NCBI RefSeq assembly: GCF_004168625.1
Contig: NZ_SDWW01000033.1
Coordinates: 1 to 53,958 of the forward strand
Direction: 5' to 3'
Source: Pengzhenrongella frigida
GTDB taxonomy: Bacteria > Actinomycetota > Actinomycetes > Actinomycetales > Cellulomonadaceae
DNA: 53,958 nt
Shown: one piece after another, positions 15,539 to 24,722 of the stretch
Position numbering within the stretch: position 1 is the first letter of the stretch
Layout of the letters: every line of letters starts with the position of its first letter
Made by a program: the position numbers and the translations under genes
The notes under the pieces: generated by a model
Databases searched by the model: none
The model's input: the letters and a program-made list of their open reading frames with translations, nothing else
What the model was told of the DNA's origin: nothing

Positions 15539-16741
15539 GTGCCTGAGCAGCTGACCGGTCCCGACGCCGATCCCACCGACGTCGACCGCGCGAAACCCGG
15601 TCCGGCCGATGCCGGATCCGACGTCGACGCCACGGCGGACGCGACCGTGGACGCGGCCGCGACCGACGCCACCACCGACTCGGGGCCGGTGCAGACCCCG
15701 CGCGCGGTGACCCTGAGCGTCGCGGTTCTCGCGACCATGGCGCTGCTCGCGGCCCTGGTCTTCGTGCCGGTGCCCTACGCGGTGGGTGGCCCCGGGCCGA
15801 CGCGGAACACGCTCGGCGAGCAGGACGGCACCCCGCTGATCGAGATCTCCGACGCGCCGACCTTCGAGTCGACCGGGGAGCTGCGGCTCACCACGGTGTC
15901 GTACTCCGGCGGGCCGGGCTACCCGGTCACGCTGCCCACCGTGCTCGACGCCTGGATCTCGGGATCGAAGGTCGTCAGCCCCGTCGAGAACGTGTTCCCG
16001 TCCGACCGGAGCCAGGACGAGATCGACGAGGAGAACGCCGCCGAGATGGTCTCCTCCCAGGAGAACGCCACCGTCGCGGCGCTCGAGGAGCTCGGGTACG
16101 CGGTGCCGGCCAAGCTCGTCGTGGCGGGCACGGTCGACGGCACCGGTGCGGTCGGCGTCGTGCAGGAGGGCGATGTGCTGGTCGCGCTCGAGGGGGCCCC
16201 GGTCGAGACGTACACCGAGCTGGTCGAGGCCCTCGGCGAGATCGCGCCCGGTCAGAACGTGTCGCTCGGGATCGAGCGCGACGGTGCGCCGCTCGACGTC
16301 GAGATCGTCACCGGTGAGCGCGAGACCGGCGGCAGCCAGCTCGGCGTGTTCATCGACCCCGCGTTCGAGCTGCCCGTGGACGTGAAGATCCAGATCGAGG
16401 ACATCGGCGGGCCCAGCGCGGGAACCATGTTCGCGCTCGGGATCATCGACAAGCTCACCCCGCAGGACGAGGTGAACGGCCAGATCATCGCCGGGACCGG
16501 GACCATGGACGTCGACGGCACCGTCGGACCGATCGGCGGCATCCGGCAGAAGCTCGTCGGTGCCCGGCGGGACGACGCGACCTGGTTCCTCGCGCCCGCC
16601 GACAACTGCGACGAGGTGGTGGGCCACGTCCCCGCCGGGCTGCACGTCGCCAGGGTCGCGACCCTGGCCGAGGCCCGCGCCGCCATCGAAGCGATCGGGG
16701 CCGGGGACGGCGAGTCCCTGGCGACCTGCACCGCGGGCTGA
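15539..16741 (+). CDS. membrane-anchored PDZ / Lon-type serine protease (YlbL family)
   Basis: 400 residues. An Asp/Ala/Thr-rich cytoplasmic N-terminus (1-50) is followed by one membrane segment near 55-76 (SVAVLATMALLAALVF), a PDZ domain near 195-265 (GDVLVALEGAPVETY) and a C-terminal Lon protease domain. The catalytic Ser is in GGPSAGTMFAL near 298 and the Lys in GPIGGIRQKLVGA near 342, the Ser-Lys dyad of family S16. No ATPase domain is present. The GTG start at 15539 follows GGGGATG weakly. The protein should cut membrane or extracytoplasmic substrates. The position next to DUF2342 and UPF0182 genes matches the mycobacterial order. Confidence 0.9.
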   Translation: MPEQLTGPDADPTDVDRAKPGPADAGSDVDATADATVDAAATDATTDSGPVQTPRAVTLSVAVLATMALLAALVFVPVPYAVGGPGPTRNTLGEQDGTPLIEISDAPTFESTGELRLTTVSYSGGPGYPVTLPTVLDAWISGSKVVSPVENVFPSDRSQDEIDEENAAEMVSSQENATVAALEELGYAVPAKLVVAGTVDGTGAVGVVQEGDVLVALEGAPVETYTELVEALGEIAPGQNVSLGIERDGAPLDVEIVTGERETGGSQLGVFIDPAFELPVDVKIQIEDIGGPSAGTMFALGIIDKLTPQDEVNGQIIAGTGTMDVDGTVGPIGGIRQKLVGARRDDATWFLAPADNCDEVVGHVPAGLHVARVATLAEARAAIEAIGAGDGESLATCTAG

Positions 16742-16751
16742 GTCGGGTCGG

Positions 16752-17336
16752 TCAGGTCAGCGTCGCGTAGAGGGCGTCCAACAGCCCGGGAACCAGGTTG
16801 GGACCCATCGCGACGGCGTCGTCGGCGTCGTTCGAGCGGGTGCGGATGGCCGACCACGACTCCCCGTTGCGCAGGGCGCCGACGGCGATCCGCACGTCCT
16901 GGCGGTCCGGGTGCCCCATCAGGTACGCGAGCGCGGCGTCCTGGTCGGTGGGCATCGCCTCTTCGGCGGCGGGCGGCAGCACCACCCGCTCGACGGTGAT
17001 CGCGGCCCCCTCCACGCTCGGCGGCCAGGTGATCCCGCCCAGGAGCTCCTCGAGGTCGGTGGCCGACGGCAGGCCCTCCTGCTCGATGGAGGTGAGGTGC
17101 GTGTCGTCGCCCTCGGCCGCGGACACGACCTCGGCGGTCAGCTGCACGGCGAGCTCGGGCGAGGTCGCCAGGGCCCGGGCCGTGCCGACCAGGGCGAACA
17201 CCCGGACCGGCCCGTCCCAGCCGGCGGAGGCGACGTGCCGCTCGATCTCGCGGACGGCGTCGGCCAGCGCGATCTGGGAGCGCGGCAGGACGGGCAGCTC
17301 GGGCGCGGTGGCGGGGTCGGTCGGCTCGGAGGTCAT
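16752..17336 (-). CDS. PPA1309-family conserved actinobacterial protein
   Basis: 194 residues, starting MTSEPTDPATAPELPVLP and containing VFALVGTARAL and RIAVGALRNGESWSAIR. It matches a family known only as PPA1309-like and limited to actinobacteria; no catalytic motif is visible and no signal or membrane segment. ATG 17334-17336 is preferred. No Shine-Dalgarno is visible, so it may be leaderless. It converges on the PDZ/Lon gene with a 10-bp gap and is divergent from the UPF0182 gene. Confidence 0.75.
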   Translation of the reverse strand: MTSEPTDPATAPELPVLPRSQIALADAVREIERHVASAGWDGPVRVFALVGTARALATSPELAVQLTAEVVSAAEGDDTHLTSIEQEGLPSATDLEELLGGITWPPSVEGAAITVERVVLPPAAEEAMPTDQDAALAYLMGHPDRQDVRIAVGALRNGESWSAIRTRSNDADDAVAMGPNLVPGLLDALYATLT

Positions 17337-17446
17337 GGGGATATCGTCGCACCGGGGTGTGGGAACCTCAGACCACGGCGAGGCGTTCACGGGGGAGACC
17401 CGGTACGCCGGGCCACCGCACCGTCAACGACGAGGAACCCATCGCT

Positions 17447-20431
17447 GTGAGCTTCACTGCCCCGCCCCGCCGCCCTTCCGGACCACCACGGGCGCGTAAA
17501 CGCCGCGGCGCGCTGGCGCCCACGCTCGTCGTGCTCGGGGCGATCGTCGTCCTGGTCCTCGTCCTGGCTCAGGTCTGGACCGAGGTGCTCTGGTTCAGCC
17601 AGACCGGCTTCTTCACCGTGCTGCGGACGGAGTGGCTCACGCGTGGGCTGCTGTTCGTCGCCGGCTTCGTCCTGATGGCCGGGGCGGTCGCCGCCAGCCT
17701 GAACATCGCCTACCGCGCCCGGCCCGTGTATGCGCCGTCGACCCCGGAACAGGCGAACCTCGACCAGTACCGCGAGGCCGTCGAGCCGCTGCGCAAGCTC
17801 GTCATGATCGCCGGACCGGCCCTGCTCGGCCTGTTCGCCGGTGCGGCGGCGTCCCAGCAGTGGACGACGATCCAGCTGTGGATGAACGGGGTGTCGTTCG
17901 GCACGAAGGACCCGCAGTTCGGGATCGACCTGTCGTTCTACATCTTCACGCTGCCCGGCCTGCGGTTCGTGGTCTCGTTCCTCATGGCCGTGGTGTTCCT
18001 GTCCGCGATCGCGACGCTCGCGACGCACTACCTGTACGGCGGGATCCGGATCGGCGGCGACGGCCCCAAGACCACGACGGCCGCCCGCGTCCAGCTCTCG
18101 ATCGTCTCCGCGGTGTTCCTGCTGCTCATCGCGGCGAACTATTGGCTCGACCGGTACTCGATGCTGACGAAGGCCGGAGAGAAGTTCGAGGGCGCGTCCT
18201 ACGCGGACGTCAACGCGGTGATCCCGTCCAAGGGGATCCTCGCGGTGGTCGCCGTCGTCGTCGCGGTGCTGTTCCTCGTGACCGCTCGGCGCGGCAACTG
18301 GCGGATCCCCGCGATCGGCGTCGGGCTCATGGTGGTCTCGGCGATCGCCATCGGCGGGATCTACCCCGCCGTCGTGCAGCGGTTCCAGGTCGTCCCCAAC
18401 GCCCAGGAGCTCGAGGCCGAGTTCATCCAGCGCAACATCGACGCGACAAAGACGGCGTTCGACCTCGACGACATCGAGGTCACGCCGTACTCCGCCACGA
18501 CGGACGCTGCGGAGGGCGCGCTGCGCAAGGACGCCGAGACGGCCGCCAGCATCCGCCTGCTCGACCCCGCGATCGTGAGCCCGTCGTTCCGTCAGCTGCA
18601 GCAGAACAAGCAGTACTACAACTTCGCCGACACCCTGTCCGTCGACCGCTACACGATCAACGGCGAGAAGCGCGACACCGTGATCGCCGTCCGCGAGCTC
18701 AACCTCGGCGGGCTCGCGACGAGCGCGCGCACCTGGGTGAACGACCACACGGTCTACACCCACGGGTTCGGCGTGGTCGCGGCCTTCGGCAACACCACCA
18801 GCGTCGACGGTCAGCCCGCCTACTTCGAGGGTGGCATCCCCTCGACCGGCGAGCTCGGGGAGTACCAGGAGCGCATCTACTTCGGGCAGAACTCGCCCGG
18901 CTACTCGATCGTCGGCGCCCCCGAGGACACCACCCCGTGGGAGCTCGACTACCCGGACGACGAGTCGGGCGGCCAGAAGAACACCACGTTCCCGACCGCC
19001 GACATCGACGCCGGACCCAGCGTCGGCAACGCGTTCAACAAGCTGCTCTACGCGCTGAAGTTCGGTGACGAGGAGCTGCTGTTCTCCGACCGCGTCACGT
19101 CCGAGTCGCAGATCCTGTACGACCGTGACCCCCGCGACCGCGTGCAGAAGGTCGCGCCGTACCTGACGATCGACGGTCGGGTCTATCCCGCCGTCGTCGA
19201 GGGCAAGGTCGTGTGGATGGTGGACGGCTACACCACCTCGGACGGCTACCCGTACTCGGCCTCCGCGCAGCTCGACGACGCGACGGTCGACTCGCTCACC
19301 CAGCGGTCGTCCACGGTCGCCGAGCTCGCCCCGCAGACGGCGAACTACATCCGCAACTCGGTCAAGGCCACGGTCGACGCCTACACGGGCGAGGTCACGC
19401 TGTACGCGTGGGACGCCGAGGACCCGGTGCTGCAGGCGTGGCAGAAGGTCTTCCCCGGCACGATGAAGCCGATCTCGGACATCAGCGGTGACCTCATGAG
19501 CCACATCCGCTACCCCGAGGACCTGTTCAAGGTCCAGCGCACCCTGTTGTCGAACTACCACGTCGACGACGCGGGCGACTTCTACACCAGCCAGGACTTC
19601 TGGTCGACGCCCAACGACCCGACGCAGGCGGCCGCGGTCGCCCAGCCGCCGTACTACCTGACGCTGCAGATGCCGGGTCAGGACACCCCGGCGTTCTCGC
19701 TCACGTCGACCTACATCCCGCAGGGTGGCACCCGCGAGGTGCTCACCGGTTTCCTCGCGGCCGACGCCGAGGCGGGGGACGTGGCCGGGAAGCCGGCCGA
19801 GGGCTACGGGAAGCTGCGGCTGCTCGAGCTACCCCGCAACTCGACGGTCCCCGGCCCGGGGCAGGTGCAGAACAACTTCGACGCCAACCCGGACGTCTCG
19901 ACGACGCTCAACCTGCTCGCGCAGGGAAACTCGACGGTGATCCACGGCAACCTGCTGACGCTGCCCGTCGGCGGCGGTCTGCTGTACGTGCAGCCCGTGT
20001 ACGTGCAGTCGTCGAGCGGCACCCAGATCCCGCTGATGCAGAAGGTGCTCGTCGCCTTCGGTGACTCGATCGGGTTCGCCGACACCCTCGGCGAGGCGCT
20101 GGACCAGGTGTTCGGCGGCGACTCCGGGGCCGACGTCAACGACACGACGCCGGACACGGGGCCGGTCGCCCCGCCGACCGACACCCCAGACGCGACGGAG
20201 ACGCCGGCGCCCACCGCGGAGCCCACCACGCCGGCCCCCGATGCGCCTGCGGGCACCGACGCGGGGACCGCCCGTGAACGGCTCGACGCGGCCCTGGCCG
20301 AGGCCAACGCGGCCATCCAGGAGGGTCAGGCGGCGCTCGCCGCGAACGACTTCGCGGCGTACGGCGAATCGCAGGCCAAGTTGCAGGCAGCACTCGAGGC
20401 TGCCATCGCGGCTGAAGCCGAGCTCGGCTAG
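17447..20431 (+). CDS. UPF0182 (COG1615) large membrane protein
   Basis: 994 residues. About seven membrane segments occupy the first 300 residues (first: LAPTLVVLGAIVVLVLVLA). A large extracytoplasmic region of about 550 residues with Tyr/Asp-rich repeats follows, then a Thr/Pro/Ala-rich linker (near 900-935) and a C-terminal coiled-coil-like helix of Ala/Glu/Gln. Function is unknown; the family is near-universal in actinobacteria. GTG 17447 follows GAGGA (17432-17436). It is divergent from the PPA1309 gene and followed by a strong hairpin. Confidence 0.9.
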   Translation: MSFTAPPRRPSGPPRARKRRGALAPTLVVLGAIVVLVLVLAQVWTEVLWFSQTGFFTVLRTEWLTRGLLFVAGFVLMAGAVAASLNIAYRARPVYAPSTPEQANLDQYREAVEPLRKLVMIAGPALLGLFAGAAASQQWTTIQLWMNGVSFGTKDPQFGIDLSFYIFTLPGLRFVVSFLMAVVFLSAIATLATHYLYGGIRIGGDGPKTTTAARVQLSIVSAVFLLLIAANYWLDRYSMLTKAGEKFEGASYADVNAVIPSKGILAVVAVVVAVLFLVTARRGNWRIPAIGVGLMVVSAIAIGGIYPAVVQRFQVVPNAQELEAEFIQRNIDATKTAFDLDDIEVTPYSATTDAAEGALRKDAETAASIRLLDPAIVSPSFRQLQQNKQYYNFADTLSVDRYTINGEKRDTVIAVRELNLGGLATSARTWVNDHTVYTHGFGVVAAFGNTTSVDGQPAYFEGGIPSTGELGEYQERIYFGQNSPGYSIVGAPEDTTPWELDYPDDESGGQKNTTFPTADIDAGPSVGNAFNKLLYALKFGDEELLFSDRVTSESQILYDRDPRDRVQKVAPYLTIDGRVYPAVVEGKVVWMVDGYTTSDGYPYSASAQLDDATVDSLTQRSSTVAELAPQTANYIRNSVKATVDAYTGEVTLYAWDAEDPVLQAWQKVFPGTMKPISDISGDLMSHIRYPEDLFKVQRTLLSNYHVDDAGDFYTSQDFWSTPNDPTQAAAVAQPPYYLTLQMPGQDTPAFSLTSTYIPQGGTREVLTGFLAADAEAGDVAGKPAEGYGKLRLLELPRNSTVPGPGQVQNNFDANPDVSTTLNLLAQGNSTVIHGNLLTLPVGGGLLYVQPVYVQSSSGTQIPLMQKVLVAFGDSIGFADTLGEALDQVFGGDSGADVNDTTPDTGPVAPPTDTPDATETPAPTAEPTTPAPDAPAGTDAGTARERLDAALAEANAAIQEGQAALAANDFAAYGESQAKLQAALEAAIAAEAELG

Positions 20432-20452
20432 GACCTGAAAGCACCCTGCGGG

Positions 20453-20492
20453 CACCCGGTTCGACCCTCGATTAGGAGGGTCGGCCCGGGTG
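20453..20492 (+). terminator. hairpin between UPF0182 gene and tRNA-fMet
   Basis: The outer stem CACCCGG (20453-20459) / CCGGGTG (20486-20492) encloses an inner stem CGACCCTC (20462-20469) / GAGGGTCG (20476-20483). No T-run follows, which is usual for GC-rich actinobacterial terminators. TAGGGT (20496-20501) just after it could be the -10 of the tRNA promoter. Confidence 0.7.
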
Positions 20493-20512
20493 ACGTAGGG
20501 TTGCTTCAGCGG

Positions 20513-20586
20513 CGCGGGGTGGAGCAGCTCGGTAGCTCGCTGGGCTCATAACCCAGAGGTCGTAGGTTCAAATCCTACCCCCGCTA
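20513..20586 (+). tRNA. initiator tRNA-fMet (CAT)
   Basis: A full cloverleaf: acceptor CGCGGGG (20513-20519) with CCCCGCT (20579-20585), D-stem GAGC/GCTC, anticodon stem CTGGG/CCCAG around loop CTCATAA (anticodon CAT at 20547-20549), T-stem GTAGG/CCTAC with loop TTCAAAT. The first acceptor pair is a C-T mismatch and the anticodon stem has three G-C pairs, both marks of the initiator. CCA is not encoded. The gene is the attachment site of the element to its right; everything from 20543 on is element-supplied or shared repeat. Confidence 0.97.
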
Positions 20587-20635
20587 CTTATGAAAGTGCA
20601 GGTCAGAGGCCCTTTCTCCCTTCGGGGAGGGAGGG
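20543..20635 (+). repeat. attL, left direct repeat
   Basis: Starts in the anticodon stem of tRNA-fMet and runs through the T-arm, the acceptor 3' strand and the downstream hairpin (CCCTTTCTCCC / GGGAGGGAGGG). It differs from the right copy at 20606, 20622 and 20631. After it the sequence reads TCTCTTATG, so the tRNA's terminator here lacks the T6 run present at the right copy. Confidence 0.93.
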
Positions 20636-21037
20636 TCTCTTATGTTCGATGTACGCATTTCATCAGCACGGAGCCTCGGGTCCCGGTAGGTCCGTGGGCA
20701 TGACTACTGGGTTTTCCGTGGGTTTTGGGCCCGGACCACCGATGTGGTGCTGATCATTTGGTGCGCGACACGTCGGAAAGCCGGAGCGCTGATGTACGCA
20801 GTATGTACGCAGTTGCTCACGGCGGACCTTTCCGGCCACCCCACGACTCGCACGCCAGCCGAGCGCGACGATGATTCACGGTGTCAAAGTCATCGACCTA
20901 CGACGCCAGTACGGCCAGAGACTGGCTAGGGCTGAATCCAGGACGGCCCTGGGTAGACAGCACCGGCCAACGCCTGCGGGGGCGCTAGCTCAGGTCCAGG
21001 CTCCGTTGCTCTGACCCGGTGTCATCAGGCAGGGACG
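20636..21037. other. left end of the element, no convincing gene
   Basis: It contains three TGTACGCA octamers (separate entry). A 35-codon frame from GTG 20881 to TAG 20988 reads VSKSSTYDASTARDWLGLN at its start; its protein-like look suggests a remnant or a very small gene, but I cannot name it and no ribosome site is evident. An excisionase was looked for and not recognised. Confidence 0.5.
20650..20811. repeat. candidate left integrase arm sites (TGTACGCA x3)
   Basis: TGTACGCA occurs at 20650-20657, 20793-20800 and 20804-20811, the last two spaced 11 bp start to start. The 24-bp block around the doublet (20789-20812) matches 21 of 24 bases of the block at 52847-52870 near the other end. 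Confidence 0.6.
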
Positions 21038-23212
21038 TCATGCCTCGATGGCACGCAGGTGCAGCACCAGCGCCTGAGCCGGCCACAACGGTGGGATCTG
21101 TACGCCCACTTCGGAAAGCATGCTCCCGGTGAGCAGGACGCCGGCCCCGGACATCCATTGCGGTGAGGCCAGACCCTGACGGCACACGCTCGCCTCCTCA
21201 CGCACGCTCAGACGGTAGCGGGTGCGGGGGTCGAGGCCGTCGAGCCGCACGCGCTCCGGCACCGCGTCTTCCAATGCTGCAACTGTCGCGATGCTGAAGA
21301 GGGCTTCGGAGCCATCGGGCAGAACGAAGCCGGTCACGCGCAGTGCGGGATCGACCACTTCCGGGTGAACCACCACGCCGTTGCAGATCACGTGGCGCAC
21401 CTCCTTGTAGAGCTGCGACCAGCGGGCAATCGCCTCAAGCTCGTCGTCGGTGCACTCGAGAAGGTTCCATTCGAAACCGGCCGAGCCCATCAGGCTCGTT
21501 GCCATGCGGTAGGCGAGGGTGGTGTGACGGCCTGAGCTGTGGGCCTCCGCGGGCCCGACATGGCCGCCGACCAGCTCCGGAGGCAGCAGCAGCTGGGTCC
21601 AGCGCTGAATGTCCTGACGCTCGACAGGGTCGTTGGAGTCGCTGGCCCAGACCCGGTCGGTTCGCGAAATGATGCCGAGGTCGGTGCGGGCACCACCGCT
21701 CGAGCATGACTCGACCTCGAGCCCCGGATGCGCTGCCTTCAATTCATCGATGAGGCGGTAGGCGGCCAGCGTCTGAAGGTGACCGCCCGGGCGGCCGTCG
21801 TGCACCGCATCGACGAGGTCGCGGTTGTGGTCCCACTTGATGAAGTCGATGCCGAGCTCGCTGATGAGGGCGTCGATCTGGCCGAAGACGTGGGCGAAGG
21901 CGCCAGGATTCGCTAGGTCGAGCACGTACTGGTGGCGCCACGACAGACCAGGGGGAGGCGTCAGCGCATCGGGAGCGTGCAGCAGCCAGTCGGGGTGCGC
22001 GCGGGCCAGGTCGGAGTCGAGGCTCACCATCTCGGGCTCGAACCACAGGCCAAACTCGAGCCCGAGGCCGTGCACGTGATCGGCGAGCGGACCGAGACCG
22101 TCACGCCACACCTCCGTGTCGACGACCCAGTCGCCGAGCCCGGTGGTGTCGTCGCGCCGGGAATGGAACCAGCCGTCGTCGAGCACGAACCGCTCCACGC
22201 CGACGCGCGCCCCGACCTCCGCGAGGCGGAACAGCGCCTCCTGGTCGTGGTCGAAGTAGACCGCCTCCCAGGTGTTCAGCACGAGCGGACGAGGAGAGGC
22301 AGGATGCTGGGGCCTGGACCGCAGATAGTTGTGGAAGCGCGCGGACAGGCCGTCGTGTCCCCGCGATGACCAGGCGAAGTAGCTCACCGGCGTGACGTAG
22401 CGCTCGCCCTGCGTGAGCCGGATCTCGCCCGCACGCAGCAGCTCACCGGCGCCGATGAGCGTGACGGCGTCGGGCATCCGATCGACGCGGTAGCTTGTGT
22501 CGCCGCTCCAGCCCAGGTGCACGGCCCAAGAGCGCCCGTTGCGATTCCGGGGGATGCCCTCAGATGCGAGGAAGAGGTTGGTCGCGTCATGACCGCTCCT
22601 GCCTCGCCGTGTCTGACGAACCGTCGCGCCGCGGGGCATGTTCGTCGTGTGCGGTGCCTTCTCCCTGGTCCACCGCCCGGAGAACGAGGTCAGGTGGTCG
22701 GCGGACTTCGGCACCGGCAGGACGGCCTCGAGCCAATCGACATCGAGAACTCCGCTGGCGGAGTTCTCGAGCGTCGACGTGAGGGCGACCAGACCGCCTT
22801 GCTCGATGGCCAGCTCGAGTCGCAGGGTCAGCCCGTTGCGCGCGTCCTCAAGCTCAAGCGCGAGCTGCGGCGACGACGACGCGTCGCCGCCCGTGACCCG
22901 CACGGTCGTCCAGTGCGGAAAGACCTGTAAGCCGTCGCGCCGGGCTGACAGAGCAGGCCGGCCGGCCCAGCCGTCTGACTCTTGAGGAACCAGCGGTATC
23001 TGCAACGCCGATTCGGCGGTCTGAGGCGGCGTGACGCGGCTCTGCGCGGCGGAGAGGTCGGCCAGCAGCCCGTCGTCGAGCGGCCCCAGATCCTCGCCCC
23101 AGTGCAGCACCGAGGCGGGCGAATCCTGTTTGTGCTCCAGAACGAGCATGACGCGATCCCGGCTCAGCACACTGAACCGGCGCAATGGCGCGGCGGGGGA
23201 AACGGGCGACAT
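21038..23212 (-). CDS. GH36 alpha-galactosidase
   Basis: 724 residues, normal for bacterial GH36. Order of parts: N-terminal beta-sandwich, catalytic barrel, C-terminal sheet. The catalytic nucleophile is the Asp in FIKWDHNRD near residue 460 and the acid/base the second Asp of VWASDSNDPVERQDIQ near 524. LDDGWF and WFEPEMV are the substrate-pocket strands. It removes terminal alpha-galactose from raffinose-type sugars, galactomannan oligomers or galactinol. No signal peptide, so it acts on imported sugars. A good ribosome site (AAGGA) precedes ATG 23210-23212. It follows the ROK gene by 44 bp on the same strand, so the two are likely one transcript. Confidence 0.93.
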   Translation of the reverse strand: MSPVSPAAPLRRFSVLSRDRVMLVLEHKQDSPASVLHWGEDLGPLDDGLLADLSAAQSRVTPPQTAESALQIPLVPQESDGWAGRPALSARRDGLQVFPHWTTVRVTGGDASSSPQLALELEDARNGLTLRLELAIEQGGLVALTSTLENSASGVLDVDWLEAVLPVPKSADHLTSFSGRWTREKAPHTTNMPRGATVRQTRRGRSGHDATNLFLASEGIPRNRNGRSWAVHLGWSGDTSYRVDRMPDAVTLIGAGELLRAGEIRLTQGERYVTPVSYFAWSSRGHDGLSARFHNYLRSRPQHPASPRPLVLNTWEAVYFDHDQEALFRLAEVGARVGVERFVLDDGWFHSRRDDTTGLGDWVVDTEVWRDGLGPLADHVHGLGLEFGLWFEPEMVSLDSDLARAHPDWLLHAPDALTPPPGLSWRHQYVLDLANPGAFAHVFGQIDALISELGIDFIKWDHNRDLVDAVHDGRPGGHLQTLAAYRLIDELKAAHPGLEVESCSSGGARTDLGIISRTDRVWASDSNDPVERQDIQRWTQLLLPPELVGGHVGPAEAHSSGRHTTLAYRMATSLMGSAGFEWNLLECTDDELEAIARWSQLYKEVRHVICNGVVVHPEVVDPALRVTGFVLPDGSEALFSIATVAALEDAVPERVRLDGLDPRTRYRLSVREEASVCRQGLASPQWMSGAGVLLTGSMLSEVGVQIPPLWPAQALVLHLRAIEA

Positions 23213-23256
23213 GGGATCCTTCCGATCGGCGGGCCAGCATGCGGCCGCGGCCTGGG

Positions 23257-24468
23257 TCAGTCGATAACGAGGACGCTTGCGTGCGGTGCGAGGAAGTGAT
23301 CGATCACCAGATCGGCGGCGCCCTGTGCGGCGATCAGCTCACCCACGGTGGAGGCCACGACCGAGAATGCCTCGCGTGAGACGACGAGCTCGCGGCGCAC
23401 TGCATCCTCGAGTACGGGAAGGAAGGCGGCGCTAAGGCGGTTCCAGGTGGGGCCGCCCAGCACGACGCGGGGGACGTCGAGGAAGTTGACGAGCACGCCG
23501 ATGCCGACGGCGACCCGGCGCGCGGCGCGATCCAGGATGAACGAGGCCTTGGCGTCCCCACCCGCCGCTAGCTCGGTGAGCGTCGTGAATGCGTCGTCGG
23601 TCGCCAGGTAGTCGGTCAGGTCAGGCAGCACCATCAGGCCGGCCTGCACCGCCTGGATGACGAGCGCCTCGGGGACGCACGCTGCGGCGAGTCCGCCGCG
23701 CCGGCCGCTCCAGTGAAGGTCCTCGGCCGTGGGATCGACCAGGATGTCGCCGATCTCGCCGATGTTGTTGCTGGCACCGCGGAGCACCTGGCCCTGGGTG
23801 ACGACGGACGCACCTACGCCGGAGCCGAGATAGAGGAACAGGAAGTCGGAGTCAGCCGATTTGCGTAGTTCCGCGGTGGCGGATGCGGTGACATCCTTGT
23901 CGAGCAGGACCGGCAACCCGGTGGCGTCGTGGAGGTCTGCGCGAAGTCGCACGTCGCGCCACTTGGGCAGCTGGGGTGGGTCGAGCACCACACCGGTGCG
24001 TACGTCGAGCGGGCCTGGCACGGCGATCCCGACTCCCAGCAGCCGGTCACGGTCGATGCCGGCCTCGCGAACCAGACGACCGATGCTCACCGCGATGAGG
24101 GCCGTCATCTCGCCGGGGTTGGTCGCTTGCGGTGTGCGCAGATGCAGACGGTGGCGCACCTCACCGGCGATGTCGAGCAGCAGGATCGTGAGGTGGGCGG
24201 GGTCGATGTGCACGCCGACGGCGAAGCCGCCGCCTCCGTTGACCACCAGGGGGATGCTAGGGCGCCCTCGAACCGCGTCGCCCGGCTCGCTCTCGCGGAT
24301 CATCTCGGCGTCGATGAGACGCCGAGCGATGTTGGAGATGGTCTGTGACGCGAGGCCGGACCTTCGCTGCAAGTCCGCCCGGCTTGTGCCGGGTTTCCGG
24401 CGAATCAGGTCGAGGATGACCGCCTGGTTGTAGTTGCCCAGGCTCAGCAGGTTGCTGCCTCGGAGCAT
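23257..24468 (-). CDS. ROK-family transcriptional repressor
   Basis: 403 residues. An N-terminal winged helix (SRADLQRRSGLASQTISN near 27-44) precedes a ROK sugar-kinase-like domain with VGIAVPGPLDVRTGVV and NNIGEIGDILVD. The Cys-rich zinc motif usual in ROK proteins is replaced by HWSGRRGGLAAACVPEA, so the zinc site is lost. It probably senses a sugar from the neighbouring glycan operon and represses it. ATG 24466-24468 follows GGGGGGTGAC. It is divergent from the binding-protein gene across a region with two similar operator-like sites, and is probably cotranscribed with the alpha-galactosidase. Confidence 0.88.
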   Translation of the reverse strand: MLRGSNLLSLGNYNQAVILDLIRRKPGTSRADLQRRSGLASQTISNIARRLIDAEMIRESEPGDAVRGRPSIPLVVNGGGGFAVGVHIDPAHLTILLLDIAGEVRHRLHLRTPQATNPGEMTALIAVSIGRLVREAGIDRDRLLGVGIAVPGPLDVRTGVVLDPPQLPKWRDVRLRADLHDATGLPVLLDKDVTASATAELRKSADSDFLFLYLGSGVGASVVTQGQVLRGASNNIGEIGDILVDPTAEDLHWSGRRGGLAAACVPEALVIQAVQAGLMVLPDLTDYLATDDAFTTLTELAAGGDAKASFILDRAARRVAVGIGVLVNFLDVPRVVLGGPTWNRLSAAFLPVLEDAVRRELVVSREAFSVVASTVGELIAAQGAADLVIDHFLAPHASVLVID

Positions 24469-24526
24469 GTCACCCCCCACGATCGGACGATCCGGTGCGC
24501 TGACCGCACTCGGACACGTGGTTAAT

Positions 24527-24538
24527 CCTATCGAATGG
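24527..24538 (-). promoter_or_regulatory. operator-like site near the ROK gene
   Basis: CCTATCGAATGG shares the ATCGAAT core and flanks with the site at 24670-24682. On the minus strand it overlaps TAGGAT, a plausible -10 of the ROK gene, 59 bp before its start, so binding would be autoregulatory. Confidence 0.5.
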
Positions 24539-24624
24539 AATGGCTTCCGCGTGGTCGGTGAGACCACCTCGGTTCGGTGAGCCGCGGTGGACGTACGCAG
24601 CCACGTGCGGCCATCGGGCAAGGT

Positions 24625-24682
24625 TTGACAGGTCGCTCCTCCTGACCTAACGTCTGGACCACGCTTTATCCCATCGAATAGG
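24625..24682 (+). promoter_or_regulatory. promoter and operator of the ABC/glycosidase operon
   Basis: TTGACA (24625-24630) and TAACGT (24648-24653) have ideal 17-bp spacing. CCCATCGAATAGG (24670-24682) lies about 10 nt past the expected start of transcription and 40 nt before the binding-protein start. A repressor there would block elongation or promoter escape. The ROK protein is the obvious candidate. Confidence 0.7.
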
Positions 24683-24722
24683 CAAAGTGGCCCAGGGGAG
24701 CGAAGCGGAGAGAGGCACCGCA

